This document shows positions 19,715 to 27,440 of a stretch of 64,000 nucleotides of DNA, in pieces; position 1 is the stretch's first letter, and the number at the start of each line of letters is the position of its first letter. Source of the DNA: Candidatus Binatia bacterium (GTDB lineage Bacteria > Desulfobacterota > Binatia > UBA12015); the NCBI GenBank assembly GCA_029243485.1, contig JAQWRY010000072.1, positions 62,001 through 126,000 of the forward strand, read 5' to 3'. The notes beneath the pieces were generated by a model that was not told where the DNA came from, made no database searches, and saw nothing but the letters and a program-made list of their open reading frames with translations. The translations under genes and the position numbers were made by a program.

Positions 19715-20770
19715 ATGCGTAGCGCGAAAGAATTCTTCCAGCCCATGGCCATCGGTGCTCCGGAGCCGGTGCGCGAGATTCCTTTCACCCCGTCACGGAT
19801 GATCCATTTCTTCGATCCGAGCAATCCGAAGATGGCGTCCAAGGTCGGGGACATCGCGAAGAAGTGCGACGTACTGCTCGGTAACCTCGAGGACGCGATT
19901 CAGGTCGACAACAAGCTCGCCGCTCGCCGGGGGCTAGTGAACATCGCGAAGGAAACCGACTTCGGCGATTGCCAGCTCTGGACGCGAATCAACAGCCTCG
20001 ATTCGCCCTGGATGCTCGACGACGTCACCGAACTCGTCACCGAGATCGGCGACAAACTCGACGTCATCATGGTTCCGAAGGTCGAGGGCGCCTGGGACAT
20101 CCATTACATGGACCGCTTACTTGCTCAGCTCGAAGCGCGCGCTGGCCTGAAGAAGCCGCTTCTGATCCACGCGATCTTGGAGACCGCGACGGGCGTCGCG
20201 AACGTCGAGGAGATTTGTGGTGCGAGCCCGCGCATGCAGGGCTTGTCGCTTGGCCCTGCGGACCTCGCCGCGTCGCGTCGCATGAAGACCACGCGCGTCG
20301 GCGGTGGACATCCCGGCTACGTCGTCCGCGCCGACCCCGATCCGAACGACGAGAACGCGCCCCGTCCGTCGACCCAGCAGGACCTCTGGCACTACACCCT
20401 CGCCCGTATGGTCGACGCCTGTGCTGCCCACGGAATCCTGCCGTACTACGGGCCCTTCGGTGACATCAAAGACACCGTCGCGTGTGAGGATCAGTTCCGG
20501 AATGCCTTCCTGATGGGCTGCGTCGGCGCCTGGTCGCTGCACCCGGTCCAGATCGGCATCGCGCGCAACGTCTTCAGCCCGCCCGCCGACGAAGTGCTCT
20601 GGGCGAAGCGCGTCATCAAGGAGATGGGTGATGGAAGCGGCGCCGTTATGATCGACGGTAAGATGCAGGACGACGCGACGTTCAAGCAGTGTCGCGTCAT
20701 GGTCGACCTGGCGGATCGTCTCTCCGCGAACGACCCGGAGTTGGCGAAGGCCTACACGCCGGTCGACTGA
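19715..20770 (+). CDS. mcl: malyl-CoA lyase, Chloroflexus Mcl type
   Basis: Mg-dependent lyase of 351 residues cleaving L-malyl-CoA to glyoxylate and acetyl-CoA; relatives also use beta-methylmalyl- and citramalyl-CoA. From memory it follows Chloroflexus aurantiacus Mcl (348 residues) along nearly its full length: [109 protein letters not shown] at 19715 fits that N-terminus; the longer upstream frame is antisense to the CitE gene. First gene of an operon with a GST, one base apart. In this lineage it may serve glyoxylate assimilation or a serine-type cycle. Confidence 0.92.
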   Translation: MRSAKEFFQPMAIGAPEPVREIPFTPSRMIHFFDPSNPKMASKVGDIAKKCDVLLGNLEDAIQVDNKLAARRGLVNIAKETDFGDCQLWTRINSLDSPWMLDDVTELVTEIGDKLDVIMVPKVEGAWDIHYMDRLLAQLEARAGLKKPLLIHAILETATGVANVEEICGASPRMQGLSLGPADLAASRRMKTTRVGGGHPGYVVRADPDPNDENAPRPSTQQDLWHYTLARMVDACAAHGILPYYGPFGDIKDTVACEDQFRNAFLMGCVGAWSLHPVQIGIARNVFSPPADEVLWAKRVIKEMGDGSGAVMIDGKMQDDATFKQCRVMVDLADRLSANDPELAKAYTPVD

Positions 20771-20771
20771 C

Positions 20772-21785
20772 GTGGGCTTAGCGCTGGTTTTCCTCGTTCC
20801 GCTCGCGGCGTTCGTCGTGTGGTGGCTCTGGGAGCGCAGTCACCGGAAGACACACGCCGTTTCGCCGGGGCTGCAGGTCGACATCAATCTGCCCCACGCG
20901 GCGGAGTTCGAGCTGTACCACAACGCTCTGTCGCTCTGTTCGAAGAAGACGCGCTTCTGTCTTGCCGAACTCGGCATCGACTACGTCGGGCACCATGTCC
21001 ACCTGATCGAGACGGGGGGCTATGAGAACATCGGCCGTGCGTTCCTCGCGGTGAATCCGGCGGGTGTCGTGCCCGTGCTCGTGCATGACGGCCACCCGAT
21101 CTACGAGTCCCACGAGCAGATCCGGTACGCGGCCGACCATGCCCCGGAAGGCGCGCCCTCACTGGTGCCGTCCGATCCGGCGGCCGAAGACGAGATGCAG
21201 GAATGGGTCGACCGTTCCTCGCTCGTCGGGGACGATCCGATCGCGGGCGCGAAGCGGAGCGCGGGCAACGCCGTGCCGGGCCTCACGGTGCCGCTTTTCT
21301 CATCGATGATGGAAGAGATTCCGGTGCACTGGATTTTCGAGGGACTCCTCTTTCATCGGTTGAAGATACGCCCGGTGCTGTTTCTCGCGCTCAAGTCGCG
21401 TGGCCTTCGGGGGCTACCGAAGTTGCCTCCGGCCGTGAAGGCCATCCAGGCCTGTGGGCGCGCGATGAACACGCATCTCGACGATCTGGAAGCGCATCTC
21501 GAGAAGTCCGGCGGGCCGTGGATCTTGGGAGAGGCATTCACGTTGGCCGACGTGAGTTGGGTCGTCGTCGTGGAGCGCCTCCGAGAGGCGGACAGTCTGC
21601 ACGTTTTCCTCGGAGAGGGGCGTCGTCCCGCGGTCACTGCCTGGTGGGAGCGGATCCGGGCGAGGCCGAGCTATCACGATGCGATCAAGGCGCACGGGGA
21701 GCCCCGTGTGGTGTCCGGTACCGAGCGGCTCATTGCGGCCAAGGCCGCGGATCCTGCTCTGCGCGCGGCACTCGAAGAGTTCTGA
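20772..21785 (+). CDS. membrane-anchored glutathione S-transferase family protein
   Basis: 337 residues from a GTG one base after the mcl stop. Residues 2-19 (GLALVFLVPLAAFVVWWLW) form a membrane helix followed by a basic stretch; a thioredoxin-like GST N-domain begins near residue 45 (FELYHNALSLCSKKTRFCL), with NPAGVVPVLVHDGHPIYES carrying the cis-Pro and glutathione-binding E-S. The helical C-domain includes AMNTHLDDLEAHLEKSGGPW and GEAFTLADVSWVVV. GSTs are normally soluble and about 210-230 residues; the extra helix and a ~60-residue insert between the domains are unusual. Coupling to mcl suggests a role with the same electrophilic metabolites, but this is inference. Confidence 0.8.
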   Translation: MGLALVFLVPLAAFVVWWLWERSHRKTHAVSPGLQVDINLPHAAEFELYHNALSLCSKKTRFCLAELGIDYVGHHVHLIETGGYENIGRAFLAVNPAGVVPVLVHDGHPIYESHEQIRYAADHAPEGAPSLVPSDPAAEDEMQEWVDRSSLVGDDPIAGAKRSAGNAVPGLTVPLFSSMMEEIPVHWIFEGLLFHRLKIRPVLFLALKSRGLRGLPKLPPAVKAIQACGRAMNTHLDDLEAHLEKSGGPWILGEAFTLADVSWVVVVERLREADSLHVFLGEGRRPAVTAWWERIRARPSYHDAIKAHGEPRVVSGTERLIAAKAADPALRAALEEF

Positions 21786-22145
21786 TCCGCCCGGTTGTCG
21801 CTGCCTTTTCCCCGGACCTGCGGCCTCTCGAGCGCCCGATCAACGGCGAAAACCGGGCGAAGTCATCACGCGGGTGGCCCGCTGGGCGGGCAGGTGCCCA
21901 AATTTCCGTCGGGAGTGTGACCAATCTGTGAGCATGGGAATTGAATTCTCTCCCCAAACACCTATGATTCCGGGCGCCCTCCCTGGCCCGGATGTTGCGG
22001 ATCTGAGGGCGATTCCAGACAATTAGTGGGGGCTTTCTGCGCGCGACGTGCTGGGGGCTTGGTGAGGGCTGCACGAACGCGGCTTTTTCAACCTGAACTC
22101 TCCTGTCGAGAGAGCTTTGCAGTCTATTGAGGAGCGAATCGCGAG
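21786..22145. other. 360-base region upstream of glnII
   Basis: No supported gene. It holds a short hairpin at 21877-21891 (GCCCGC/GCGGGC, 3-base loop), a less GC-rich stretch near 21930-22040 with a 30-codon frame of unconvincing composition, and TGGGGGCTT twice near 22028 and 22051. A sigma-54 site, expected for nitrogen control, was looked for and not found. Confidence 0.45.
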
Positions 22146-23162
22146 ATGAACAAAACGAAGTTGGAATACATCTGGTTGGATGGATACAAGCCGACCCAGA
22201 GCCTTCGCAGCAAGACTCGCGTCGAGTCGGATTTCGGGGGCAAGCTCGAGGACTGCCCGATGTGGTCCTTCGACGGAAGCTCGACCGAGCAGGCCGACGG
22301 CAGTGCTTCAGACTGCCTGCTGAAGCCCGTTGCCGTCTTCCCGGATCCCGGCCGTAGGAATTCCTTTCTCGTCATGACAGAGGTTCTCAACGCCGACCGT
22401 ACGCCGCACGAGTCGAATGGCCGTGCGACGATCCTCGACGGTGACGACGAAGATTTCTGGTTCGGGTTCGAGCAGGAGTACTTCCTGTGGGACACCGAAA
22501 CCGATCGTCCTCCGGGCTTCCCGGCGCAGGGCTACCCCCGTCCGCAGGGTCCGTACTACTGCTCGGTCGGCGGCTCGAACGCCTACGGTCGTGAAGTCAT
22601 CGAAGAGCATCTCGACGACTGCCTCGCTGCTGGCATCAACGTCGAAGGCATCAACGGCGAAGTTGCCGCGGGCCAGTGGGAGTTCCAGGTGTTCGCGAAG
22701 GGCGCTGCGCGCGCCGGCGACGAGACCTGGGTTGCCCGCTACCTTCTCGAGCGCATCGCCGAGAAGTATGGCTACTCGATCAACTGGCACCCGAAGCCGC
22801 TCGGCGACACCGACTGGAACGGCTCGGGCATGCATGCCAACTTCTCGAACGGCCTGATGCGTACTTCCGGTAAGGAAGACACGTTCACGCGGGTCTGCGA
22901 AGAGTTCGCCAAGAACATCGAGCGTCACATCTCGGTCTACGGCGCCGATAACCGCCAGCGCCTGACCGGTGCGCACGAGACGCAGGCGATCGATCAGTTC
23001 AGCTTCGGCGTCTCGGATCGCGGTGCTTCGATCCGCATTCCGATCGGCACGCTCGAGGACGGCTGGAAGGGTCGCCTCGAGGATCGCCGCCCGGCGTCGA
23101 ACGCAGATCCGTACAAGGTTGCGGCTGCGATTGTGAAGACGACGAAGGAAGCCGTGGGCTGA
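22146..23162 (+). CDS. glnII: glutamine synthetase, type II (GSII)
   Basis: ATP-dependent amidation of glutamate to glutamine. At 338 residues, with KLEYIWLDGYKPTQ, MWSFDGSSTEQADGS, the catalytic FGFEQEYFLWD, GYPRPQGPYYCSVG, GINVEGINGEVAAGQWEFQV and the phosphate-site loop, it is the short eukaryote-like decameric GSII found in rhizobia, actinomycetes and some other bacteria, not the ~470-residue GSI. GSII lacks the adenylylation site, so control would be by transcription or feedback. Single gene with a strong terminator behind it. Confidence 0.96.
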   Translation: MNKTKLEYIWLDGYKPTQSLRSKTRVESDFGGKLEDCPMWSFDGSSTEQADGSASDCLLKPVAVFPDPGRRNSFLVMTEVLNADRTPHESNGRATILDGDDEDFWFGFEQEYFLWDTETDRPPGFPAQGYPRPQGPYYCSVGGSNAYGREVIEEHLDDCLAAGINVEGINGEVAAGQWEFQVFAKGAARAGDETWVARYLLERIAEKYGYSINWHPKPLGDTDWNGSGMHANFSNGLMRTSGKEDTFTRVCEEFAKNIERHISVYGADNRQRLTGAHETQAIDQFSFGVSDRGASIRIPIGTLEDGWKGRLEDRRPASNADPYKVAAAIVKTTKEAVG

Positions 23163-23187
23163 GCCCGCGCTGCCATAGCTTGACGAA

Positions 23188-23216
23188 AACGGGGCCGCAT
23201 TGCGGCCCCGTTTTTC
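23188..23216 (+). terminator. intrinsic terminator after glnII
   Basis: AACGGGGCCGC pairs with GCGGCCCCGTT around a tiny loop, followed by five T. It is 25 bases after the glnII stop and also faces the end of the kinase gene on the other strand (AAAAC on the far side), so it may serve both. Confidence 0.88.
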
Positions 23217-23240
23217 GTTCTGGCGCCGTGCCGCGGAGGC

Positions 23241-24191
23241 CTAGATCCACTTCTCCTGCAGCTCTCGGACGAGCTGGCTCGCTGTCTGGATGCGTTTCGC
23301 GGGATCCTTCTCGATGCATTGCATGCAGATCTGTTCCAGGCGCGGAGGCACTTTGTACTTGGCGATCTCGGAGGGCTTCACGGGTGTGTCGTTCAGCGCG
23401 GAGTTGATCACCTCATGGACGGTGTCGCCTTTCGTGGGTCGGTCGCCTGCCAAGATCTCGTAGAGGATGGTGCCGAGGCTGAAGATGTCGGTCCGGCCGT
23501 CGATCTTCGGGTCGCGTTCGATCTGCTCAGGCGACATGTAGGCCGGAGTGCCTTCCAGCTTCCCCTGGTGGGTGATCGTGGGGTCGTCGCTCTTGATCGG
23601 GTCCTCGGAGGGCGGCGGTTCTTCGGAGACTCCTTCTCGGTCCCAAACCTTGGCGAGTCCCCAGTCGAGGATGAGAACCTCGCCGAACGGCCCGACCAAG
23701 ATGTTCTCCGGTTTGATGTCGCGGTGGACGACGCCCGCGGTGTGCGCGTAGTCGAGGGCGTGGCCAATGCCGACGACCACCTCAATTAGCTGCATCAGAT
23801 CGTACCGATCGCGATATTTTGGGTCGATGACCTCACGCAGGGTGTAGCCGTGCACGAGTTTCATCGTGAAGTAGAGATGCCCCTTGTTGTTTCGGCCGAG
23901 CTCGTAGATGGGAACGGTGCTCGGGTGCTGGAGCATCGCGGTGACGCGAGCCTCGCGGAGGAAGCGCTTTTGTTCGACCGGATTGTTGGCGAGCTCGGGG
24001 CGAAGCGACTTGTAGCAAATCGTGCGCGACAGGTGCAGGTCCTTGCACGCCTGGATGAGCGACTTCCCGCCCCGCGCGATCGTCTTGAAGAGGGCGTAGC
24101 GGGTTCGGACGTCGATCTTGCTCGGCAACTCTCGGTCGGTGTCCTCGAGGAATACCGAAGCTTCGTCTTTGGTGCTCTGCGGAAATTGCAT
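23241..24191 (-). CDS. soluble serine/threonine protein kinase
   Basis: Hanks-type kinase of 316 residues. Visible: ATP Lys in RTICYKSLRPEL, catalytic loop VHRDIKPENILV, metal motif LDWGLAKVW (DWG instead of DFG, usual in bacteria), activation segment GTPAYMSPEQ, and DIFSLGTILYEILAG. The Gly-rich loop is atypical (IARGGKSLIQAC). The kinase fills the protein to its end at LQEKWI, with no membrane helix, PASTA or other sensor domain. ATG at 24191 has GGAG upstream; the longer frame overlaps the divergent lipoprotein gene. Partner unknown; 88 bases separate it from the divergent amidohydrolase. Confidence 0.9.
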   Translation of the reverse strand: MQFPQSTKDEASVFLEDTDRELPSKIDVRTRYALFKTIARGGKSLIQACKDLHLSRTICYKSLRPELANNPVEQKRFLREARVTAMLQHPSTVPIYELGRNNKGHLYFTMKLVHGYTLREVIDPKYRDRYDLMQLIEVVVGIGHALDYAHTAGVVHRDIKPENILVGPFGEVLILDWGLAKVWDREGVSEEPPPSEDPIKSDDPTITHQGKLEGTPAYMSPEQIERDPKIDGRTDIFSLGTILYEILAGDRPTKGDTVHEVINSALNDTPVKPSEIAKYKVPPRLEQICMQCIEKDPAKRIQTASQLVRELQEKWI

Positions 24192-24279
24192 GGATGGTCG
24201 CTCCGGTCGGCATTTTCCCACAACTCCCGGGTTCATGCACGAGCTTGACGGGCAACCGGCAACCAGAGAGAGGGTCTTC

Positions 24280-25677
24280 ATGAGACATCTCCGCGCCGTG
24301 ACCTCGATCGTCCTCGGACTCCTCGCCGTGTCGGCATGTACGCGGGCTCCCGACATCGTCCGGATGCCCGCCGACCCGCCGGTCGCGGTCTTGATCGAGG
24401 ACGTGACGGTTCTGGACGTCGAGGATGGGTCGAAGGCACCCCATCAGGACGTTCTCGTCGAGCAGGGCCGCATCGCCCGGATCGTACCCACGGGCCAGAT
24501 CACCCTCCCGGAAGGCGGGGAGCGAGTTGATGGCCGCGGGGCCACTCTTCTGCCCGGTCTGATCGACATGCACGCCCACGTTTCCTCGCCGACCGGCCCG
24601 CCCTGGGTCGCGGGTCTTCCGAACGAAGACGCGAACTTGCAGGGTTTTCTGTACGCGGGCGTGACGACGGTTCTCGATACGGGCTCGATGGCCCCCGACG
24701 CCTACGAGCGCCGCGACCGCATCGCGCGCGGGGAGCAACTCGGACCTACGACGTATGAGGCGGGGCCGATCGTGACCGCGCGGGGCGGACATCCGGTCGC
24801 GATCTTCTCGAAGAACCTCCCATCGCTGCTCAGCTGGTACGTCCTGCCGCGCATGACCAGAGAGGTCGACACGCCGCAGGAGGGGAAGATGGCTGCTGCC
24901 GACGTTGCCGGCATGGGAGCCGACGTGATGAAGGTGGTCGTCGACCGGATTCCGAGCGGCGTACCGCGGATCACGAACGAGGCGTTGGCCGCGGCAGTGG
25001 GAGAGGCGCGCCGGCATGACCTGCGTTCAGTGGCGCACATCGGGGACGCTCAGGATGCGATGGATGCGGCCGACGCCGGTGTCGCGGCGTGGGTGCACGG
25101 GGTCTACAAGGAGTCGTTGTCCGACGAGCAGGTTGCGAAGCTCGCCGGGTACGGAATTCCGATGGCCCCGACGCTCGTCGTGTTCGAGAGCTTTGCCGGG
25201 TTCGGGAAGCCGTACGAGGCAACGGACCTCGAGCGGGAGAGCGCGGACCCGGACGGGCTCGCTGCGATGAACGACGTCCCCGAGGATTTCGACCTCAGTG
25301 TTATGAATGGGCTCGCCGGCACGCTGGCTTCGTCGCGTGAGAATGTGCGTCGTCTCCATGACGCGGGGGTGATGATCCTCGCCGGCAGCGACATGCAGTC
25401 CGGTCTTTTCGCGGGAGCGAGCCTCCACCGCGAGATCGGTCTTCTCGTCGAATCCGGTTTGACACCCAGCGAGGCGATCCGTGCGGCGACGCTCGATCCG
25501 GCGCGCTTCCTCTCGCGCTCGAAGGGGCCGCCGTTCGGTGTCGTGAAGGAGGGGCGGGTCGCCGACCTTCTGCTCGTCGAGGGGGATCCGACGGCGGACA
25601 TCCGAAATCTCTCCCGCATCCGGGCCGTCTTGAAGGGCGGCATTCCCTTGGAGCGGATCCCCCGTACACGAGGCTGA
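24280..25677 (+). CDS. lipoprotein amidohydrolase (imidazolonepropionase/prolidase-like)
   Basis: Exported metal-dependent hydrolase of 465 residues. Signal peptide with lipobox GLLAVSAC gives an acylated Cys near residue 20. Metal site: HxH in GLIDMHAHVS, the carbamylated-Lys position in ADVMKVVVD, His in RSVAHIGDA and AWVHGVY, Asp in ILAGSDMQSG. The C-terminal TLDPARFLSRSKGPPFGVV and VADLLLVEGDPTADI are typical of the subtype I amidohydrolases that cleave cyclic amides, Xaa-Pro peptides or toxins such as ochratoxin. Substrate unknown. Start chosen for AGAGAGAGG and the signal peptide; the longer frame to 24118 is antisense to the kinase. Confidence 0.9.
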   Translation: MRHLRAVTSIVLGLLAVSACTRAPDIVRMPADPPVAVLIEDVTVLDVEDGSKAPHQDVLVEQGRIARIVPTGQITLPEGGERVDGRGATLLPGLIDMHAHVSSPTGPPWVAGLPNEDANLQGFLYAGVTTVLDTGSMAPDAYERRDRIARGEQLGPTTYEAGPIVTARGGHPVAIFSKNLPSLLSWYVLPRMTREVDTPQEGKMAAADVAGMGADVMKVVVDRIPSGVPRITNEALAAAVGEARRHDLRSVAHIGDAQDAMDAADAGVAAWVHGVYKESLSDEQVAKLAGYGIPMAPTLVVFESFAGFGKPYEATDLERESADPDGLAAMNDVPEDFDLSVMNGLAGTLASSRENVRRLHDAGVMILAGSDMQSGLFAGASLHREIGLLVESGLTPSEAIRAATLDPARFLSRSKGPPFGVVKEGRVADLLLVEGDPTADIRNLSRIRAVLKGGIPLERIPRTRG

Positions 25678-25720
25678 CGCCGGATCTCAGGGGGCGCCGC
25701 GGTTCCTCTGCAGAACGATC

Positions 25721-25753
25721 TTGACAGGATTCGATAATTCTATAATAATCGAA
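25721..25753 (+). promoter_or_regulatory. arsR promoter with overlapping ArsR-type operator
   Basis: TTGACA at 25721 is a perfect -35; TATAAT at 25741 (14-base spacer) or AATAAT at 25744 (17-base spacer) can be the -10. Overlapping the -10 is a 24-bp imperfect palindrome at 25730-25753 (TTCGAT...ATCGAA, 20 of 24 positions symmetric), typical of ArsR/SmtB operators. The ATG of arsR is at 25756, only 7-10 bases after the -10, with no ribosome site, so the message should be leaderless. Confidence 0.72.
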
Positions 25754-25755
25754 CT

Positions 25756-26085
25756 ATGGAGAAGAACGACGTACTGGCCGCCCTCGCCGCACTGGCTCAG
25801 GAGACCCGTCTGGACATTTTCCGTCTGCTCGTGCGGGCCGGAAACGACGGTCTGCCGGCGGGCGCCATCGGCGATGAGCTGGGTGTGGCCTCGGCGACGC
25901 TCTCGTTTCATCTGAAGGAGCTCAAGATGGCGCGCGTGATTCAGTGCCGTCGGGAAGGGCGATCTTTGATCTACAGCCCGAGCTTCGGTGTGATGAACGA
26001 CCTTCTCCAGTTTCTCACAGTGAATTGCTGCGAGGGAGTTGCAGTTTGCGAGCCCAAGGCGCGCCGCGCACGGCGCAGCGCCTGA
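25756..26085 (+). CDS. arsR: ArsR-family arsenic-sensing repressor
   Basis: Winged-helix repressor of 109 residues: QETRLDIFRLLVRAG, then recognition region GVASATLSFHLKELKMA and wing REGRSLIYSP. A C-terminal C91-C92 and C98 (NCCEGVAVC) has the CC-x5-C spacing of the Acidithiobacillus-type As(III)/MAs(III) site rather than the E. coli CxC in helix alpha-4. It should repress its own operon until arsenical binds. The next gene, arsI, begins 15 bases after its stop, so the unit is arsR-arsI with no arsB, arsC or arsM in view. C98 and the basic tail KARRARRSA are also notable. Confidence 0.92.
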   Translation: MEKNDVLAALAALAQETRLDIFRLLVRAGNDGLPAGAIGDELGVASATLSFHLKELKMARVIQCRREGRSLIYSPSFGVMNDLLQFLTVNCCEGVAVCEPKARRARRSA

Positions 26086-26099
26086 AGAAGGAGAGAGTC

Positions 26100-26552
26100 A
26101 TGCGTGTACAGCTTGCTTTGAATGTGAAGGATCTCGACAAGGCCGTGGAATTCTACTCGAAGATGTTCGGTGTCGAGGTGAACAAGCGCAAGCCAGGTTA
26201 CGCGAACTTTGCGGTGGAGAATCCGCCCCTGAAGCTCGTGTTGTTCGAACTGCCCGATGAGCCTGAGCGCCTGAATCACCTCGGCGTCGAAGTGTTCGAC
26301 GACGAAGCCGTCCCCGCCGCCACCGAGCGGATCCAGGCGGCGGAACTCGAGCACCTGATCGAGGAAGAGACGAACTGCTGCTTCGCGAAGTCGACCAAGG
26401 TATGGGCCAAGGAGCCTGACGGGTTGCAGTGGGAATGGTACAAAGTTCTCGAGGACTCCGAGAGCTTCGGTGAGACGCCGAAGCTCGATACGGATGCCGC
26501 GGGCGTCCCGCAGGTGGCTGACGCCGAGAAGGGCGGGCCCTGCTGCTCGTGA
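26100..26552 (+). CDS. arsI: ArsI-type C-As lyase (ArsI/CadI glyoxalase-fold family)
   Basis: Non-haem Fe(II) dioxygenase of the glyoxalase fold, 150 residues, cleaving the C-As bond of trivalent organoarsenicals such as methylarsenite. MRVQLALNVKDLDKAVEFYS, RKPGYANFAVENPPLKLVL, LNHLGVEV (His60), TNCCFAKSTKVW (substrate Cys93-Cys94) and WEWYKVL (Glu112) match the family metal and arsenic ligands. C-terminal CC tail (GGPCCS). ATG preceded by AAGGAGAG; the longer frame lies inside arsR. Paired with arsR, so it acts on MAs(III) made or used by competitors. CadI-type naming is an alternative but the context favours ArsI. Confidence 0.93.
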   Translation: MRVQLALNVKDLDKAVEFYSKMFGVEVNKRKPGYANFAVENPPLKLVLFELPDEPERLNHLGVEVFDDEAVPAATERIQAAELEHLIEEETNCCFAKSTKVWAKEPDGLQWEWYKVLEDSESFGETPKLDTDAAGVPQVADAEKGGPCCS

Positions 26553-26667
26553 CGGCCCCCACGCCATGCTCGCGCGGCTCTCGCGCGGCTCTCCGGTTCC
26601 CGAACCCGGGCGCCGCGTCGAGAAAGCGTTGGGGGAACCGGGCTCGGATCGTGATAAGGGCTCGGCC

Positions 26668-27111
26668 ATGGCAGAGTTCGAGAGGTCCGAGGTCGAAGCC
26701 GCGTTCCACGAGTTCGTTGCGATGGGTGACCGGTGCGCGGAATCGCGAGATTGGAATCCGTGGGCTGACATTCACAGCGAAGATGGTGTGTGGTTCGAGC
26801 ACCACTTCGGGACCCAGCGGGGGCGCGAAGCGATCCGCAGCGTGATTGTCGAGGTCATGAAGCCGGTCCCCATGATGTTCTTCCCGGTGGAGTGGTTCAT
26901 GATCGAGGGGAACCGGGTCGCTTCCTACATCTGGCAGCAGATGCCGGACCCGAAGGGAGGCGATGAGATCTACCGCTTCGGGAACATCACCGTCTTGGAG
27001 TACGCCGGCGAGGGGCTCTGGTCGTTTCAGGAAGACGTGTACAACCCGACCGAAGCCACCGATATGATGAAGCGTTGGCTCGCCGCCGGCGGCAAGCTCG
27101 CCGAGGCCTAG
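26668..27111 (+). CDS. SnoaL-like / NTF2-fold protein
   Basis: 147-residue NTF2-fold protein: EVEAAFHEFVAMGDRCAE, ADIHSEDGVWFEHHFG, FFPVEWFMIEGNRVASYIWQ and FQEDVYNPTEATDMMKRWL are typical of the polyketide-cyclase-like SnoaL family, with acidic and His residues in the pocket. It starts 115 bases after arsI; that gap holds a CCGGTTCCC/GGGAACCGG pair (26593-26641) and an 11-bp tandem repeat (26571-26592), so it is probably transcribed separately. Function unknown. Confidence 0.75.
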   Translation: MAEFERSEVEAAFHEFVAMGDRCAESRDWNPWADIHSEDGVWFEHHFGTQRGREAIRSVIVEVMKPVPMMFFPVEWFMIEGNRVASYIWQQMPDPKGGDEIYRFGNITVLEYAGEGLWSFQEDVYNPTEATDMMKRWLAAGGKLAEA

Positions 27112-27149
27112 CGTCTAGCGCCGAGGCGGCACCGGTCGACTCGGCCGGG

Positions 27150-27338
27150 GTGGAGGTCGTCGTTCTGCCTCGGGACGGCGCAACCGGGTAGTTCGTCCGA
27201 GGGTCGAAGCGGAAGGCTTGGACCACGGTCAATCTCCGCGCCTCGACCAAGACACTCCTCCGGGCGGCCGAGTTGCACCAGGGAGACGACAGCCTGACCG
27301 AGCTGGGCGCAGCCTCCTTCCCGAGCGTGACGTACTAG
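27150..27338 (+). pseudogene. C-terminal relic of an unknown protein
   Basis: One frame reads VEVVVLPRDGATG, a TAG, then WTTVNLRASTKTLL and LHQGDDSLTELGAASFPSVTY ending at TAG 27336. The composition is protein-like whereas the other frames are Arg/Pro-rich, so this looks like the end of a lost gene, perhaps a secreted one. No start, domain or family is recognised. It lies in the 329-base gap between the SnoaL-like gene and the serine hydrolase, which otherwise holds nothing I can name. Confidence 0.3.
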
Positions 27339-27440
27339 CCATCTTTCGCGGTCGCCGGTCCTATTGCGCGGTGGGGCGGTGCGTGGTGTCAGTGCGGGGT
27401 GTGGCGACGCGACCCTGAAGTCGAGCCCGGCGACGTCGGG

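Noticed and set aside
21786..22145. Sigma-54/NtrC promoter for glnII
   Set aside because: No GG-N10-GC arrangement with TGGCAC-N5-TTGC was found.
24118..24279. Upstream extension of the amidohydrolase
   Set aside because: It runs antisense through the kinase start and precedes the lipoprotein signal peptide; ATG at 24280 has the ribosome site.
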